Below are positions 1 to 9,713 of a stretch of DNA of 64,000 nt, in pieces. Source of the DNA: Noviherbaspirillum massiliense JC206 (lineage in GTDB: Bacteria > Pseudomonadota > Gammaproteobacteria > Burkholderiales > Burkholderiaceae_D). The stretch lies in the NCBI RefSeq assembly GCF_000312045.1, contig NZ_HE978634.1, positions 2,935,849 to 2,999,848 of the forward strand, read 5' to 3'. The position numbers were made by a program, and so were the translations under genes. The number at the start of each line of letters is the position of its first letter. Position 1 is the first letter of the stretch. The notes beneath the pieces are model-generated. The model did no database searches. It saw only the letters and a list, made by a program, of their open reading frames with translations, and had not been told where the DNA came from.

Positions 1-1
1 C

Positions 2-1537
2 GACAATGGAACGCAGAGCACCCGGGCGCTGCTGTTCGACCTGCATGGGAATATCGTCGCCAAGTCGCAGGTGCACCTGCAAGCCTATTTTTCCGACCAG
101 CCGGGATGGGCCGAGCATCACGCGGAAGACTACTGGCAGGCGCTATGCGTCGCCTGCCAGCGGCTGTGGGCGCAAACGAATGTGCCGAAGTCTGCGATCA
201 GGGGTGTGGCCGTCACTACCCAGCGCGGCACGGTGATCAATCTCGACAGGCAAGGCAAGCCCTTGCGCCCTGCGATGGTCTGGCTCGACCAGCGCCGCAC
301 CGCAGAAGTGCCACCCATCCATCCCCTGTGGCGGCTGGCTTTCAAGCTCGCACGCGTGGAAAGCACGATCAATTTTTTTCGCGGCGAAGCCGAAGCCAAC
401 TGGATCAAGGCGCACCAGCCGGAGATCTGGGACAAGACCGACAAGTTCCTGCTGCTGTCGGGCTATCTGAACTACCGTCTCTGCGGCAGCTTCATCGATT
501 CCATCGGCTCGCAGGTCGCCTACCTGCCCTTCGATTACAAGCGGCTGCGCTGGGCCGCTGCGCACGACTGGAAATGGCAGGCGCTGGCGGTCACGCGCGA
601 CATGCTGCCGGAACTGGTCCCGCCGGGCACCGTCATCGGCAAGATCGAGAAAGACGCGGCCGAGGCTACCGGCATCCCGTCCGGCACGCCGCTGGTGGCC
701 GCCGCCGCCGACAAGGCCTGCGAAGTGATCGGCGCCGGCTGCCTCGATCCGCACATCGGCTGCCTCAGCTATGGCACGACCGCGACCATCAACACCACCA
801 GCCGGAAATACCTGGAAGTCACGCCCTTCATCCCGCCTTATCCTGCCGCCATCCCGAATGCCTACAGCACCGAAGTGCAGATCTTCCGCGGCTACTGGAT
901 GGTGAACTGGTTCAAGGAACAGTTCGGTCATCATGAAAAGCTGCTGGCCGAGCAGCAGGGCGTGCTTCCCGAAGCATTATTCGACGAACTGGTGAATGCG
1001 GTGCCGCCGGGATCGATGGGATTGATGCTGCAACCCTACTGGACGCCGGGCATCAAGCAGCCGGGACCGGAAGCGAAAGGCGCGGTGATCGGCTTCGGCG
1101 ACGTGCACAATCGCGCGCACCTCTACCGTGCCATCCTGGAAGGGCTGGCGTATGCGCTGCGCGAAGGAAAGGAACGCATCGAAAAGCGCAGTGGCGTGCC
1201 GATCACCTCGCTGCGCGTCTCCGGCGGCGGCTCGCAAAGCGATGCGGCGATGCAGCTGACCGCCGACATCTTCGGCTTGCCCACAGCACGGCCGCACATC
1301 TACGAAACCTCCGGCCTGGGCGCGGCAATCAATGCCGCGGTGGGCCTGGATCTGCACAGCGATTTCGATACCGCCATCCATGCGATGACGCGCATCGGCC
1401 GGGTGTTCGAGCCGCAGGCGCAGCATCGCCAGACTTACGACGCGCTGTATTCCCGGGTGTACAGGAAGATGTACGGGCAGCTGGCGCCGCTGTACCGGCA
1501 GATCCAGGAAATCACCGGGTATCCAAGCCTGAGCTGA
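2..1537 (+). CDS. FGGY-family carbohydrate kinase (5' end cut by window)
   Basis: The reading frame is open from the first bases of the window, so the true start lies outside; 511 residues are visible. The visible start reads [13 protein letters not shown], the phosphate-1 (ATP-binding) loop of FGGY sugar kinases. VWLDQRR and the C-terminal [14 protein letters not shown] segment (FGGY signature region) fit the same family. Members phosphorylate sugars or polyols such as xylulose, glycerol or gluconate in the cytoplasm. The substrate cannot be read from the sequence and the upstream neighbours are missing. It converges on the acyl-CoA ligase gene with only about 30 bases between stops. Confidence 0.9.
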   Translation, partial: DNGTQSTRALLFDLHGNIVAKSQVHLQAYFSDQPGWAEHHAEDYWQALCVACQRLWAQTNVPKSAIRGVAVTTQRGTVINLDRQGKPLRPAMVWLDQRRTAEVPPIHPLWRLAFKLARVESTINFFRGEAEANWIKAHQPEIWDKTDKFLLLSGYLNYRLCGSFIDSIGSQVAYLPFDYKRLRWAAAHDWKWQALAVTRDMLPELVPPGTVIGKIEKDAAEATGIPSGTPLVAAAADKACEVIGAGCLDPHIGCLSYGTTATINTTSRKYLEVTPFIPPYPAAIPNAYSTEVQIFRGYWMVNWFKEQFGHHEKLLAEQQGVLPEALFDELVNAVPPGSMGLMLQPYWTPGIKQPGPEAKGAVIGFGDVHNRAHLYRAILEGLAYALREGKERIEKRSGVPITSLRVSGGGSQSDAAMQLTADIFGLPTARPHIYETSGLGAAINAAVGLDLHSDFDTAIHAMTRIGRVFEPQAQHRQTYDALYSRVYRKMYGQLAPLYRQIQEITGYPSLS

Positions 1538-1568
1538 GGCAGGTTCCCGGTGGTCGGATGGCGGAACA

Positions 1569-3227
1569 TTACTTCGCCATCTCCTTCTCCTGCAGCGTGC
1601 GCCACATCACCTTGCCGGTCGCCGATTTCGGCAGGGCCTCGACGAACTCCACGATGCGCGGCACCTTGTAGGCGGCCATGTGCTCATGTGCCCACTGCGT
1701 GATGTCTTCCGCACTCGCTTCGGCGCCGGCCCGCTTGACGATCACCGCCTTCACCGTTTCGCCGCGATACGGATCGCGGGAAGCGATGATGCAGCATTCC
1801 TGTACCGCCGGATGCTTGTACATCATCGATTCCACTTCCGCCGGCCAGACCTTGAAGCCGCTGGCGTTGATCATGCGCTTCAGGCGGTCAGTAAAGAAGA
1901 AGAAGCCTTCCGGGTCCATGTAGCCGAGGTCGCCCGAGCGGAAGAAGCGCTTGCCGTCGAGTTCGGCAAAGGCTTCCTCGGTCTTTTTCGGATCGTTCCA
2001 GTAGCCCTGGAAGACCTGCGGACCATGGATCCAGATTTCGCCCTGCTCGCCCGGCGGCAATTCCTTCAGCGTGACCGGATCGACGATGCGCGAATCCACG
2101 TTGAAGTGCGGAATGCCGAGGCATTGCTGCTTCATCCGCTGCGGCGGATTGATGTGCGACGCGGCCATGGTCTCGGACAGGCCATAGCCTTCCATGTACT
2201 GCTGATTCGTCATGTCCAGCAGCTTCTGGGCGATCGCGGCCGGCATCGCAGCACCGCCGCCGGAAACCCGCTTCAGGCAGGAGATGTCGTATTCCGCCAG
2301 GCGCGGGTTGGACAGGAAGTCGATCATCATGGTCGGGATCAGCGTCCAGCTGGTGACCTTGTAGCGCGTGATCAGCTGACCGGCCGCGTCGCGGTCCCAG
2401 CGTGGCAGCACCACGATTGCGCCGCCGGAATAGATGGTCGCATTCATCACCGACTGCATGCCGGTGACGTGGAAGAAGGGCAGCACCGCGAGCGACACGG
2501 TGTCGGCAATCGTCGGCCCCGACCAGGTGGGGCTGGCGATCGAATTGAACATCACCGAGCGATGGGTATGGATGCAGCCCTTCGGCTTGCCGGTGGTACC
2601 GGAGGTATAGGGCATGCATGCGAGGTCATCCGGTCCTGCTATGTGCGGGCCCGGGACGTGGCGCGCGGCAACGGCATCGTGCCAGGCAACCACGCCTTCC
2701 ATCGCCGGCACATTGCGCGGCGCGCGCACGAAATCCGGCACATTCAGTTCGGTGGGCGCGGTCAGGTAATCGGAGTAGGTTCCCACCACCACGCGCTTCA
2801 GGCCCGACTTGCCGACCAGCGGCGCAATGCGGCTGAAGATTTCCTGGGAAACGATGGCGACAGCCGACTGGCTGTCCTCCACGTAATGCTGCAATTCCTC
2901 GGTCATCAGCATCGGGTTGACCGGCACCACCATCGCGTCGGCGCGCAGGATGGCGAAATAGGCGATGATGAATTGCGGGCTGTTCTGCATGTCGAGCAGC
3001 ACGCGGTCGCCGCGCTGCACGCCGCAGGCCTGGTGCAGATAGCCGGCGAGTGCCAGTACTTCCGCTTCCATCTGCGCATAGCTCAGGATCGAGTCGTAGA
3101 AAATGATCGCGGGCTTGTCCGGGTAACGCAGCGCCGAAACCTGGAGGTTGACGTAGACGCTGGTCTCGGGAGCGGTCAGGGTATAGGGCAGGCCGGCTGG
3201 CCAATGAGGGTAGTGGGTCGTGTTCAT
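1569..3227 (-). CDS. long-chain fatty acid--CoA ligase (AMP-forming)
   Basis: A 552-residue adenylate-forming enzyme that activates a carboxylic acid, probably a fatty acid, to its CoA thioester through an acyl-AMP. The phosphate-binding loop YTSGTTGKPKG lies at residues 207-217. YGLSE, the FRSGDLGYMDPEG motif, the hinge RLKRMINASGFKVWP and the C-terminal catalytic lysine in SATGK are all present. The frame stays open further upstream, but the ATG at 3227 follows a good GGCGGAG ribosome site and matches the family's N-terminus, so it is taken as the start. It is divergent from the glutathione transferase gene. Exact chain-length preference is unknown. Confidence 0.92.
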   Translation of the reverse strand: MNTTHYPHWPAGLPYTLTAPETSVYVNLQVSALRYPDKPAIIFYDSILSYAQMEAEVLALAGYLHQACGVQRGDRVLLDMQNSPQFIIAYFAILRADAMVVPVNPMLMTEELQHYVEDSQSAVAIVSQEIFSRIAPLVGKSGLKRVVVGTYSDYLTAPTELNVPDFVRAPRNVPAMEGVVAWHDAVAARHVPGPHIAGPDDLACMPYTSGTTGKPKGCIHTHRSVMFNSIASPTWSGPTIADTVSLAVLPFFHVTGMQSVMNATIYSGGAIVVLPRWDRDAAGQLITRYKVTSWTLIPTMMIDFLSNPRLAEYDISCLKRVSGGGAAMPAAIAQKLLDMTNQQYMEGYGLSETMAASHINPPQRMKQQCLGIPHFNVDSRIVDPVTLKELPPGEQGEIWIHGPQVFQGYWNDPKKTEEAFAELDGKRFFRSGDLGYMDPEGFFFFTDRLKRMINASGFKVWPAEVESMMYKHPAVQECCIIASRDPYRGETVKAVIVKRAGAEASAEDITQWAHEHMAAYKVPRIVEFVEALPKSATGKVMWRTLQEKEMAK

Positions 3228-3419
3228 GTCTCCGCCTGTTGTTGTATCTGGCCTGTCGATTATAGAAGCGATGTGTCCGGCTTGCATTGGCAAATGACAT
3301 CTTCTTGCGCGAAGCACAATTTTTTGCGCTGGGCTACCATCCATACTGCAGAAACATCGTCTTTCAGTGCCCCCTGACGGCACATCTGCACCGTGTTTTT
3401 TCAATAAAAGGACGCAAAC

Positions 3420-4031
3420 ATGAAACTCTATCTTTCCCCCGGCGCCTGCTCCCTGTCGCCGCATATCGTGCTGCTGGAAGCAGGGCTGAAATTCGAAACC
3501 GAAAAGGTCAGCCTGGCCGACAAGAAGACGGAAAGCGGCGCCGATTTCCGGAAGATCAACCCGAAAGGCTATGTGCCGGCGCTGCAGCTGGAAAATGGCG
3601 AAGTGCTGACCGAAGGCCCTGCCATCGTGCAATACCTGGCCGACAAGGCGCCGGAGAAGAAGCTCGTTCCCGAGCCCGGCAGCATGCAGCGCTACCGCCT
3701 GGCGGAATGGCTGAACTTCATTTCTACGGAATTGCACAAGACCTTCGGTTCCCTGTTCAACCCGCAGGCTTCCGAAGAGACCAAACAGGCGGCTCGTGAC
3801 AGAATGGCAGCCCGCCTGGACCTGGTTGAACAGCAGCTGCAGAAGGCAAGCTACCTGATGGGTGAACAGTTCAGCGTCGCCGACGCCTATCTGTTCACGG
3901 TGCTGAACTGGAGCGGATTCCTGAAATTCCCGCTGGACCGCTGGCCGTCAGTGCAGCAATACCAGCAACGCGTCGCGGCTCGGCCCGCCGTCCGTGCGGC
4001 GCTGGTTGCGGAAGGCCTGATCAAGGGCTGA
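3420..4031 (+). CDS. gst: glutathione S-transferase
   Basis: A 203-residue, full-length GST. The N-terminal thioredoxin-like domain starts MKLYLSPGACSLSPH, typical of the bacterial beta class (GstA type), whose Cys10 can contribute to catalysis. The loop YVPAL and the TEGPAIVQYLAD motif form the glutathione site. The all-helical C-terminal domain carries FSVADAYLF. AAAGGA lies 8 bases before the ATG. Beta GSTs conjugate glutathione to electrophiles or reduce mixed disulfides in the cytoplasm. A paralogue sharing roughly half of its residues lies at 23296-23904. Confidence 0.93.
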   Translation: MKLYLSPGACSLSPHIVLLEAGLKFETEKVSLADKKTESGADFRKINPKGYVPALQLENGEVLTEGPAIVQYLADKAPEKKLVPEPGSMQRYRLAEWLNFISTELHKTFGSLFNPQASEETKQAARDRMAARLDLVEQQLQKASYLMGEQFSVADAYLFTVLNWSGFLKFPLDRWPSVQQYQQRVAARPAVRAALVAEGLIKG

Positions 4032-4091
4032 ACCGGCATACACGACGCTCCCTCCATGCGGATTCGTTCTTTCCCCTCGTGAGCAAGCGAC

Positions 4092-4559
4092 ATGAGCGTG
4101 CGCATCGGCCTGATCTCCGACACCCATAACCTGCTGCGGCCGGAAGCGCGGCTTGCGCTGTCCGGCGTGAACCGCATCATCCACGCCGGTGACATCTGCA
4201 ATGAAGCCGTGCTGCAGCAGCTTGCCGCCATCGCGCCGGTCGTCGCAGTGCGCGGCAACAATGACCGCGGCGACTGGGCGAATGTTCTCAGCGAGAGGGA
4301 GACCCTCGACATCGAGGGCGTGAAGATCCACGTGGTGCACGACCTGAAAGACCTGAAGGACGATCCGCAAGCCGCGGGATTTCGGGTCGTGGTGTCGGGG
4401 CACTCCCACAAGCCTTCGGTCAGGATGGAGGGCGGCGTGCTGTTCATCAACCCGGGCAGTGCCGGGCCGCGCCGCTTCAAGCTGCCGATCTCACTCGGCT
4501 TTCTCGAGATTACCGACGGCGAATGCAGGGCACGCCTGCAAACGCTGGAAGTGGATTAG
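4092..4559 (+). CDS. YfcE/MJ0936-type metallophosphoesterase
   Basis: A 155-residue calcineurin-like phosphoesterase of the small single-domain YfcE class. The dinuclear metal ligands are all visible: DTH at 10-12, HAGD at 31-34, GNND at 55-58, His83 in VVHD and GHSH at 103-106, followed by INPGS. Such proteins hydrolyse phosphodiesters in vitro and their physiological substrates are mostly unknown. It follows the GST gene on the same strand after 60 bases, so co-transcription is possible. Confidence 0.9.
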   Translation: MSVRIGLISDTHNLLRPEARLALSGVNRIIHAGDICNEAVLQQLAAIAPVVAVRGNNDRGDWANVLSERETLDIEGVKIHVVHDLKDLKDDPQAAGFRVVVSGHSHKPSVRMEGGVLFINPGSAGPRRFKLPISLGFLEITDGECRARLQTLEVD

Positions 4560-4742
4560 CGCGGGGTTTCGCAAAGCACCGCTTTGCGCCGCGCTAATTC
4601 GAGCCGCCTGCAAGTGGCGACGTGGGCCGACCATGGCGGCAACGCGGTTCCACAAAACAAATGGAGCGCCCTGATTCGAGCTTCCAGCCGAAGGCGTGGT
4701 GAAAGAACCCTTTCCGCCCGCAGCTTGTTTTTGCGCTTGCCC
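4560..4742. other. intergenic with GC-rich hairpin
   Basis: Between the convergent phosphoesterase and FAD-protein genes. A 7-bp stem GCAAAGC/GCTTTGC with a 3-base loop sits at about 4572-4588, flanked by further partly complementary GC-rich bases. It has no T-run, so it is only a possible transcript end. No coding region is supported here. Confidence 0.4.
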
Positions 4743-6386
4743 TCAGTAAGTCTCCGGCCCCGGCTGCATCCCGCCATGCACATCCGTGCGACCGACCATG
4801 CTGAGCGCTACGGCTTCCGCCACCTTGATGCCATCCACTGCCGCCGACAGGATGCCGCCCGCGTAGCCGGCGCCTTCACCGGCCGGGAACAGGCCCTTCG
4901 TGTTCATGCTCTGGAAATTGTCCTGGCGCTTGACGCGCACTGGCGACGAGGTGCGGGTTTCGACACCGGTCAGCACCGCGTCGTGCATCGCATAGCCTTT
5001 GATCTGCTTGTCGAATTCCGGCAAGGCTTCGCGGATCGCCTCGATCGCATATTCCGGCAGGCTGGGTGCAAGGTCCGTCAGGTGCACGCCCGGCTTGTAG
5101 GAAGGCTGCACGGAACCAAATGCCGTAGATGCGCGCCCCGCGATGAAGTCACCCACCAGCTGCCCCGGCGCATCGTAGTTTTTCCCGCCCAGCACATAGG
5201 CGCGCGACTCCAGCTCGCGCTGGAAGTCGATGCCGGCCAGCGGATGCCCGGGAAAATCGGCCGGCGTGATGCCGACCACGATGCCGGAATTCGCATTGCG
5301 CTCGTTGCGCGAATACTGGCTCATGCCGTTGGTGACCACGCGCTCCGGCTCGGATGTCGCAGCCACTACGGTGCCGCCCGGGCACATGCAGAAGCTGTAG
5401 ACGGAGCGGCCGTTCCTGCAGTGATGCACCAGCTTGTAGTCGGCAGCGCCGAGCAGCGGATGGCCGGCGAATTTGCCGAAGCGGGCGCGGTCGATCAGGG
5501 ATTGCGGATGTTCGGCGCGAAAGCCGATCGAGAACGGCTTGGCTTCCACATACACACCGCGGTCATACAGCATCTGGAAGGTGTCGCGCGCGCTGTGGCC
5601 GACCGCCAGCACCACGTGGTCAGTCGCGATCCGTTCGCCGCTTTCCAGCACCACGCCGCGTATCTGCCCATGATCGATATCGAGATCGGTCACCCGGCTT
5701 TCGAAGCGGAATTCGCCGCCGAGCGACTCGATGGTGGCACGCATTTCCTCCACCATCTTCACCAGGCGGAAGGTGCCGATGTGGGGCTTGCTCACATACA
5801 GGATTTCCGGCGGCGCGAAGGCCTTGACGAATTCGGTCAGCACCTTGCGGCCGTAATGTTTCGGATCCTTGATCTGGCTGTGCAGCTTGCCGTCGGAAAA
5901 GGTGCCGGCGCCGCCCTCGCCGAATTGCACATTCGATTCCGGATGCAGTTCCCGCTTGCGCCACAGGCCCCAGGTATCCTTGGTGCGCTCGCGCACCTGC
6001 TTCCCGCGCTCGAGGATCAGCGGACGAAAACCCATCTGCGCCAGGATCAGCGCGGCGAAGATGCCGCAGGGGCCGAAGCCGATGATCACCGGCCGCGTCT
6101 TCAGGCCGGCGGGCGCCTGGGTGACGAAATGGTAGCTGGTGTCCGGCGCGGGCTTGACGTGCGTCGCGCCCTGCATGCGTTGCAGCACCGCGGCTTCATC
6201 CCTGACTTCGACATGCAGGGTGTACACCAGCATGATCGCGTTCTTCCTGCGCGCATCATAGCCGCGGCGGAAAATGGTGAATCCGATCAGGTCTTCGGCA
6301 GGTATGCCGAGCCGTGCGAGGATCGCGGCTTGCAGGTCGGTTTCGGGATGGTCGAGCGGAAGATGAAGGTCGGTCAGTCGCAGCAT
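4743..6386 (-). CDS. FAD-dependent dehydrogenase of the COG2509 type
   Basis: A 547-residue flavoprotein. After an N-terminal domain of about 90 residues comes the dinucleotide fold VIIGFGPCGIFAALIL. This is followed by the family-typical stretch with LILERGKQVRERT, then NVQFGEGGAGTFSDGKL, and a C-terminal FPAGEGAGYAGGI closing the FAD site. Proteins of this architecture are widespread, are usually annotated as NAD(FAD)-utilising dehydrogenases, and lack a firmly assigned reaction. Start chosen at the ATG matching the conserved N-terminus, with GGAAT upstream. It is monocistronic as far as can be seen. Confidence 0.85.
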   Translation of the reverse strand: MLRLTDLHLPLDHPETDLQAAILARLGIPAEDLIGFTIFRRGYDARRKNAIMLVYTLHVEVRDEAAVLQRMQGATHVKPAPDTSYHFVTQAPAGLKTRPVIIGFGPCGIFAALILAQMGFRPLILERGKQVRERTKDTWGLWRKRELHPESNVQFGEGGAGTFSDGKLHSQIKDPKHYGRKVLTEFVKAFAPPEILYVSKPHIGTFRLVKMVEEMRATIESLGGEFRFESRVTDLDIDHGQIRGVVLESGERIATDHVVLAVGHSARDTFQMLYDRGVYVEAKPFSIGFRAEHPQSLIDRARFGKFAGHPLLGAADYKLVHHCRNGRSVYSFCMCPGGTVVAATSEPERVVTNGMSQYSRNERNANSGIVVGITPADFPGHPLAGIDFQRELESRAYVLGGKNYDAPGQLVGDFIAGRASTAFGSVQPSYKPGVHLTDLAPSLPEYAIEAIREALPEFDKQIKGYAMHDAVLTGVETRTSSPVRVKRQDNFQSMNTKGLFPAGEGAGYAGGILSAAVDGIKVAEAVALSMVGRTDVHGGMQPGPETY

Positions 6387-6541
6387 GCAGGATATTCCGG
6401 ATAAAGCAGTCTGGGCGGGATGGGAAACTGGGTTGGAATCAGACGGCTCACGGAAACCATGCGGGCCATGGCCGGGGGCGAGAGCCGGCTGCTATTGTAA
6501 CCGGCATGACCGCTAGCCGCAGGGAAATGGGGTAAAGGCAT

Positions 6542-6574
6542 GCGGGCCGGCCGGCATGCCTGCAGCCGGCCCGC
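6542..6574. terminator. 10-bp GC-rich hairpin downstream of the DUF2383 gene
   Basis: Arms GCGGGCCGGC (6542-6551) and GCCGGCCCGC (6565-6574) are perfectly complementary around a 13-base loop. It lies 25 bases past the stop of the minus-strand DUF2383 gene. There is no real U-run on either strand, so it could also be a mRNA-stabilising hairpin. Confidence 0.4.
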
Positions 6575-6598
6575 TGCCAATTGCAAGAACGTTCTTAC

Positions 6599-7045
6599 TC
6601 AGCGGCCGGCCTGCTCCCGCAAGGCCTTGACCTGGTCATGGTTGTGCACCACGCCCTGATACTGGCGCTCGACCAGGGTGCGCACATCGACCGGCAGGTT
6701 CTTCGCCAGCGCCTTGCGGTAGCTGGCCACCGCCACATCTTCGCCGCGCTCGCACTCGGTCAGGATGGCCTTGTCATCTTTGCCAGTGACCAGGGATTTG
6801 ATGTCCACCCAGCGCCGGTGCAGCGCGCCGCCGAGGCCACCGCTGGTCTCCGGGTCGCCGCCATAGCTGCGTACCAGTTCCTGCAACTGCGATACGGCGG
6901 TCGTGCATGCCTGGGCACGATTCAGGAAGAAGGTCTTGAGCTGCGGATTGCGGACATCCTCGGCGCAGGCGCGGAAGCCTTCCTCGCCATCCTTGCTGGT
7001 TTCGATCAGGTCGTTCAGTGTGGAAATCACTTCATCATTGTCCAT
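6599..7045 (-). CDS. PA2169-family four-helix-bundle protein (DUF2383)
   Basis: A 148-residue, almost entirely helical protein. The opening NDEVISTLNDLIETSKDGEEGF and the later CERGEDVAVASYRKAL fit the PA2169/DUF2383 family, ferritin-like helix bundles found in stress-inducible loci. GGAGGG precedes the ATG by a few bases. It follows the DUF4142 gene on the same strand after 18 bases, so the two almost certainly form an operon. The biochemical role is unknown; a protective or metal-related role is only an inference from the fold. Confidence 0.88.
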   Translation of the reverse strand: MDNDEVISTLNDLIETSKDGEEGFRACAEDVRNPQLKTFFLNRAQACTTAVSQLQELVRSYGGDPETSGGLGGALHRRWVDIKSLVTGKDDKAILTECERGEDVAVASYRKALAKNLPVDVRTLVERQYQGVVHNHDQVKALREQAGR

Positions 7046-7063
7046 ATACCCTCCATGTCATCA

Positions 7064-7759
7064 TCATTTGCCGCTGCTCTTGGAGCCGGAAGAAGAAGCG
7101 CCGCCGCCCTTGGTGCCGGACGCGCCGGTCGACGTGGTCTTGGCAGTCATTTCCTCGGCCATCTGCAAATGCTGATCAATGACGGGCTGGGTCTGGGTCA
7201 CCAATGCCTTCAGGTCCGAATCCTTTGCCTTGGTTGCCGCGCGTTGCAGCATGCTGTGAGTCTTCTTGTGATCCTGCACGCCATCCTTTGACATGTACTG
7301 GCGGTCGAACGCCTCGCCTGACAGGGAGCTGAGCTTCTTGGCCATTTCCTGGTGCTTGCGGTCCGGCTCGGTTGGCAAGGTCACGCCCTTGGACTGGGCC
7401 AGCTGCTGCAACTGGTCCTGCGCCTTGGTATGGTCGTCGATCATCTTCTGTGCGAAATCGCGCACCTTGTCATCCTTCGATTGCTTCATGGCGATCTTGC
7501 CCATTTCAATCTCGGCCAGATTGGCCTGTGCCATTTCACGCATCGTGCTCTGGTCTGCCTTGCTGAGCGAACCGCTGGCGGAAGACTTGCCGCCGGAGCT
7601 GCTGGCGCTGGAGGAATTGCCCGCGCCGGAAGCCTGGCTGGATGGCTTGCTCGAAGAGGCAGCAGTGCTGCTCGATTGCGAATGGGCCGGCGCAGCACCG
7701 AACATCATCGCCAGCGCGGCCACACCCAGCGCCTGGCTGAATCCTGTACGTCTGAACAT
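7064..7759 (-). CDS. exported DUF4142 protein
   Basis: A 231-residue protein with a cleavable signal peptide (MFRRTGFSQALGVAALAMMFGAAPAHS). A Ser/Gly/Ala-rich linker of about 50 residues follows, then a helical DUF4142 domain (about residues 65-205: SKADQSTMREMAQANLAEI, QKMIDDHTKAQDQL). The tail is again Ser/Gly-rich. The frame is open upstream, but AAGGAG sits 6 bases before the ATG at 7759. DUF4142 is a ferritin-like periplasmic domain of unknown function. It is the first gene of the pair with DUF2383. Confidence 0.88.
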   Translation of the reverse strand: MFRRTGFSQALGVAALAMMFGAAPAHSQSSSTAASSSKPSSQASGAGNSSSASSSGGKSSASGSLSKADQSTMREMAQANLAEIEMGKIAMKQSKDDKVRDFAQKMIDDHTKAQDQLQQLAQSKGVTLPTEPDRKHQEMAKKLSSLSGEAFDRQYMSKDGVQDHKKTHSMLQRAATKAKDSDLKALVTQTQPVIDQHLQMAEEMTAKTTSTGASGTKGGGASSSGSKSSGK

Positions 7760-8132
7760 GAGTTTCTCCTTGAAACAGTAAATGGAACACCAGAATGCTT
7801 GCCCTGGTGGAAGTAAGGAGAAACGCAGGCAATCAACGTGCCAGTGCCGAAATGGCCTTGTTTGCGTTGAACTTGCTGTCGAGAGGGGGAATAGACTACA
7901 GGTGGCTTGCAAATATTACAGCAGCCGTAGTGGCTCGCCCTGTGACAGGCAAAGCAGGATGGATTCGGGAGAGAAAGAACGGCAGGCGGGCCAAGCCTGC
8001 CATCAGGAGGGAGAGAAACCAGGGCGAATTTCAATCTTCGATGGGGAACCAGGGTGCGCCGCGCGCACCCTGCCATCCCGGTGCATGCGGCGCACCCTGC
8101 TTTCTTGCCCTTTCAGGCTGGCGGAAACCGCT
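7760..8132. other. 373-base intergenic region with palindromic repeat
   Basis: It holds the promoter side of the DUF4142 gene (right to left) and the 3' end of the prkA-yeaH-spoVR operon. The part at 8025-8131 is a copy of the dispersed composite palindrome described separately. I see no convincing coding region in the remainder. Confidence 0.6.
8025..8131 (-). repeat. dispersed composite palindrome, copy A
   Basis: Two 20-base arms (8050-8069 and 8080-8099) are complementary with two mismatches around a 10-base loop. Each arm is itself a near-palindrome built on GGTGCG/CGCACC. Flanks shared with copy B (18728-18834) are CGAATTTCAAT on the left and CCCTTTCAGG plus GGAAACCGC on the right. The right edge lies one base from the stop codon of the minus-strand spoVR gene, as copy B lies just behind azlD. 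Confidence 0.8.
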
Positions 8133-9713
8133 TCAGTGTTTCCGCTTCTCGCACTTGCATTCCAGCGTGCCGAGCACCGTGCCTTGCGGGTCGACTGTCT
8201 CCAGCTTTACATCGAAACCCCAGAGCCGGGCCACATGCTTCAGTACCTCGTCGGCCTGGTTGTTCAGCGGCCGGCGCTGGTATTGCAGGTGGCGCAGGGT
8301 GAGCGCGCGGTCGCCATGGGTATCGACCGACCAGACCTGGATGTTCGGCTCGCGGTTGTGCAGGTTGTACTGCGCAGCGAGCTGTTCGCGGATATGCCGG
8401 TAGCCTACCTCGTCATGGATGGCGGATACGCTGAGCCGCTCCTTGCTGTCGTCGTCGAGCACCGAAAAGAAATGGAAGTCGCGGATCAGCTTGGGCGACA
8501 GGTATTGCGAGATGAAGCTTTCATCCTTGAAGTTGCGCATCGCAAAGTCGAGCGTTTTGTTCCAGTCGCTGCCGGCAATGTCCGGAAACCATTGGCGATC
8601 TTCCTCGGTCGGGTCCTCGCAGATGCGGCGGAGGTCGCGGAACATCGCAAAGCCGAGCGCATACGGATTGATGCCGTTGTAGTAGCGGCTGGTGATCGGC
8701 GGCTGGTTCACCACATTGGTATGGCTCTGGAGGAATTCCATCATGAATCCGTTGCCGACCACGCCTTCGTCGTACAACTGGTTCAGGATGGTGTAATGCC
8801 AGAAGGTGGCCCAGCCTTCGTTCATCACCTGGGTCTGGCGCTGCGGATAAAAGTATTGCGAGATCTTGCGCACGATGCGCACGATCTCGCGCTGCCAGGG
8901 CTGCAGCAGCGGCGCATGCTTTTCGATGAAGTACAGCAGGTTTTCCTGCGGCTCGGCCGGGAAGCGATTCGCCTCCGCTTTCACCACCGGCTCCTCGTTG
9001 CGGCGCGGCAGGGTACGCCACAGGTCATTCACCTGCGACTGCAGGTATTCCTCGCGCTCGCGCTGGCGCTCGCGCTCCTTCGCCATCGACAGCTTCGCCG
9101 GGCGCTTGTAGCGGTCGACGCCGTAGTTTTGCAGGGCGTGGCAGGAATCGAGCAGCAGTTCCACCGCTTCGATGCCGTAGCGCTGCTCGCATTCAGCAAT
9201 GTACTTCTTCGCGAACACCATGTAATCGATGATCGCTTCCGCATCGGTCCAGGTGCGGAACAGGTAATTGCCCTTGAAAAAGGAATTGTGGCCGTACGAG
9301 GCATGGGCGATCACCAGTGCCTGCATCGTCAGCGTGTTTTCTTCCATCAGGTAGGCGATGCAGGGATCGGAATTGATCACGATCTCGTAAGCCAGCCCCA
9401 TGTGGCCGCGCCGGTAGCTCTTTTCCGTTGCCAGGAAATGCTTGCCGAAGGACCAGTGGGCATACGACACCGGCATGCCGACGGAGGCATAGGCATCCAT
9501 CATTTGCTCGGCAGTGATGACTTCGAGCTGGTTCGGATAAGTGTCGAGACCGAAATTTTCCGCGACGCGGCGGATCTCGTCATGCGCCTGCTCGATGAGT
9601 TCGAACGTCCATTCGGACTGCTCTGGCAGGCGGCGCGGCTTGGCCGGCTTTTTCCTGGCGGCTGGCCGGGCCGGCTTTTTCGCCGCAGGCTTTTTCAAGG
9701 TGGCTGTCGTCAT
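8133..9713 (-). CDS. SpoVR family protein (YcgB-like)
   Basis: A 526-residue homologue of E. coli YcgB and Bacillus SpoVR. After a Lys/Pro/Ala-rich leader (about 30 residues) the conserved body begins WTFELIEQAHDEIRRVAE. It includes YAHWSFGKHF, LAYEIVINSDPCIAYLMEEN, MQALVIAHASYGHNSFFKGN and MNEGWATFWHY. The ATG at 9713 shares its A with the TGA of the upstream yeaH-like gene (TGATG), showing translational coupling. SpoVR proteins are linked to spore cortex formation in Bacillus and to stress responses with PrkA and YeaH in proteobacteria; the molecular activity is unknown. Confidence 0.93.
   Translation of the reverse strand: MTTATLKKPAAKKPARPAARKKPAKPRRLPEQSEWTFELIEQAHDEIRRVAENFGLDTYPNQLEVITAEQMMDAYASVGMPVSYAHWSFGKHFLATEKSYRRGHMGLAYEIVINSDPCIAYLMEENTLTMQALVIAHASYGHNSFFKGNYLFRTWTDAEAIIDYMVFAKKYIAECEQRYGIEAVELLLDSCHALQNYGVDRYKRPAKLSMAKERERQREREEYLQSQVNDLWRTLPRRNEEPVVKAEANRFPAEPQENLLYFIEKHAPLLQPWQREIVRIVRKISQYFYPQRQTQVMNEGWATFWHYTILNQLYDEGVVGNGFMMEFLQSHTNVVNQPPITSRYYNGINPYALGFAMFRDLRRICEDPTEEDRQWFPDIAGSDWNKTLDFAMRNFKDESFISQYLSPKLIRDFHFFSVLDDDSKERLSVSAIHDEVGYRHIREQLAAQYNLHNREPNIQVWSVDTHGDRALTLRHLQYQRRPLNNQADEVLKHVARLWGFDVKLETVDPQGTVLGTLECKCEKRKH

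Noticed and set aside
4584-6404. A 606-residue plus-strand ORF opposite the FAD protein
   Set aside because: Shadow of the GC-rich minus-strand gene, His/Arg/Ala-rich without any family motif; similar long shadows lie opposite prkA, spoVR, yeaH and the GGDEF-EAL genes.
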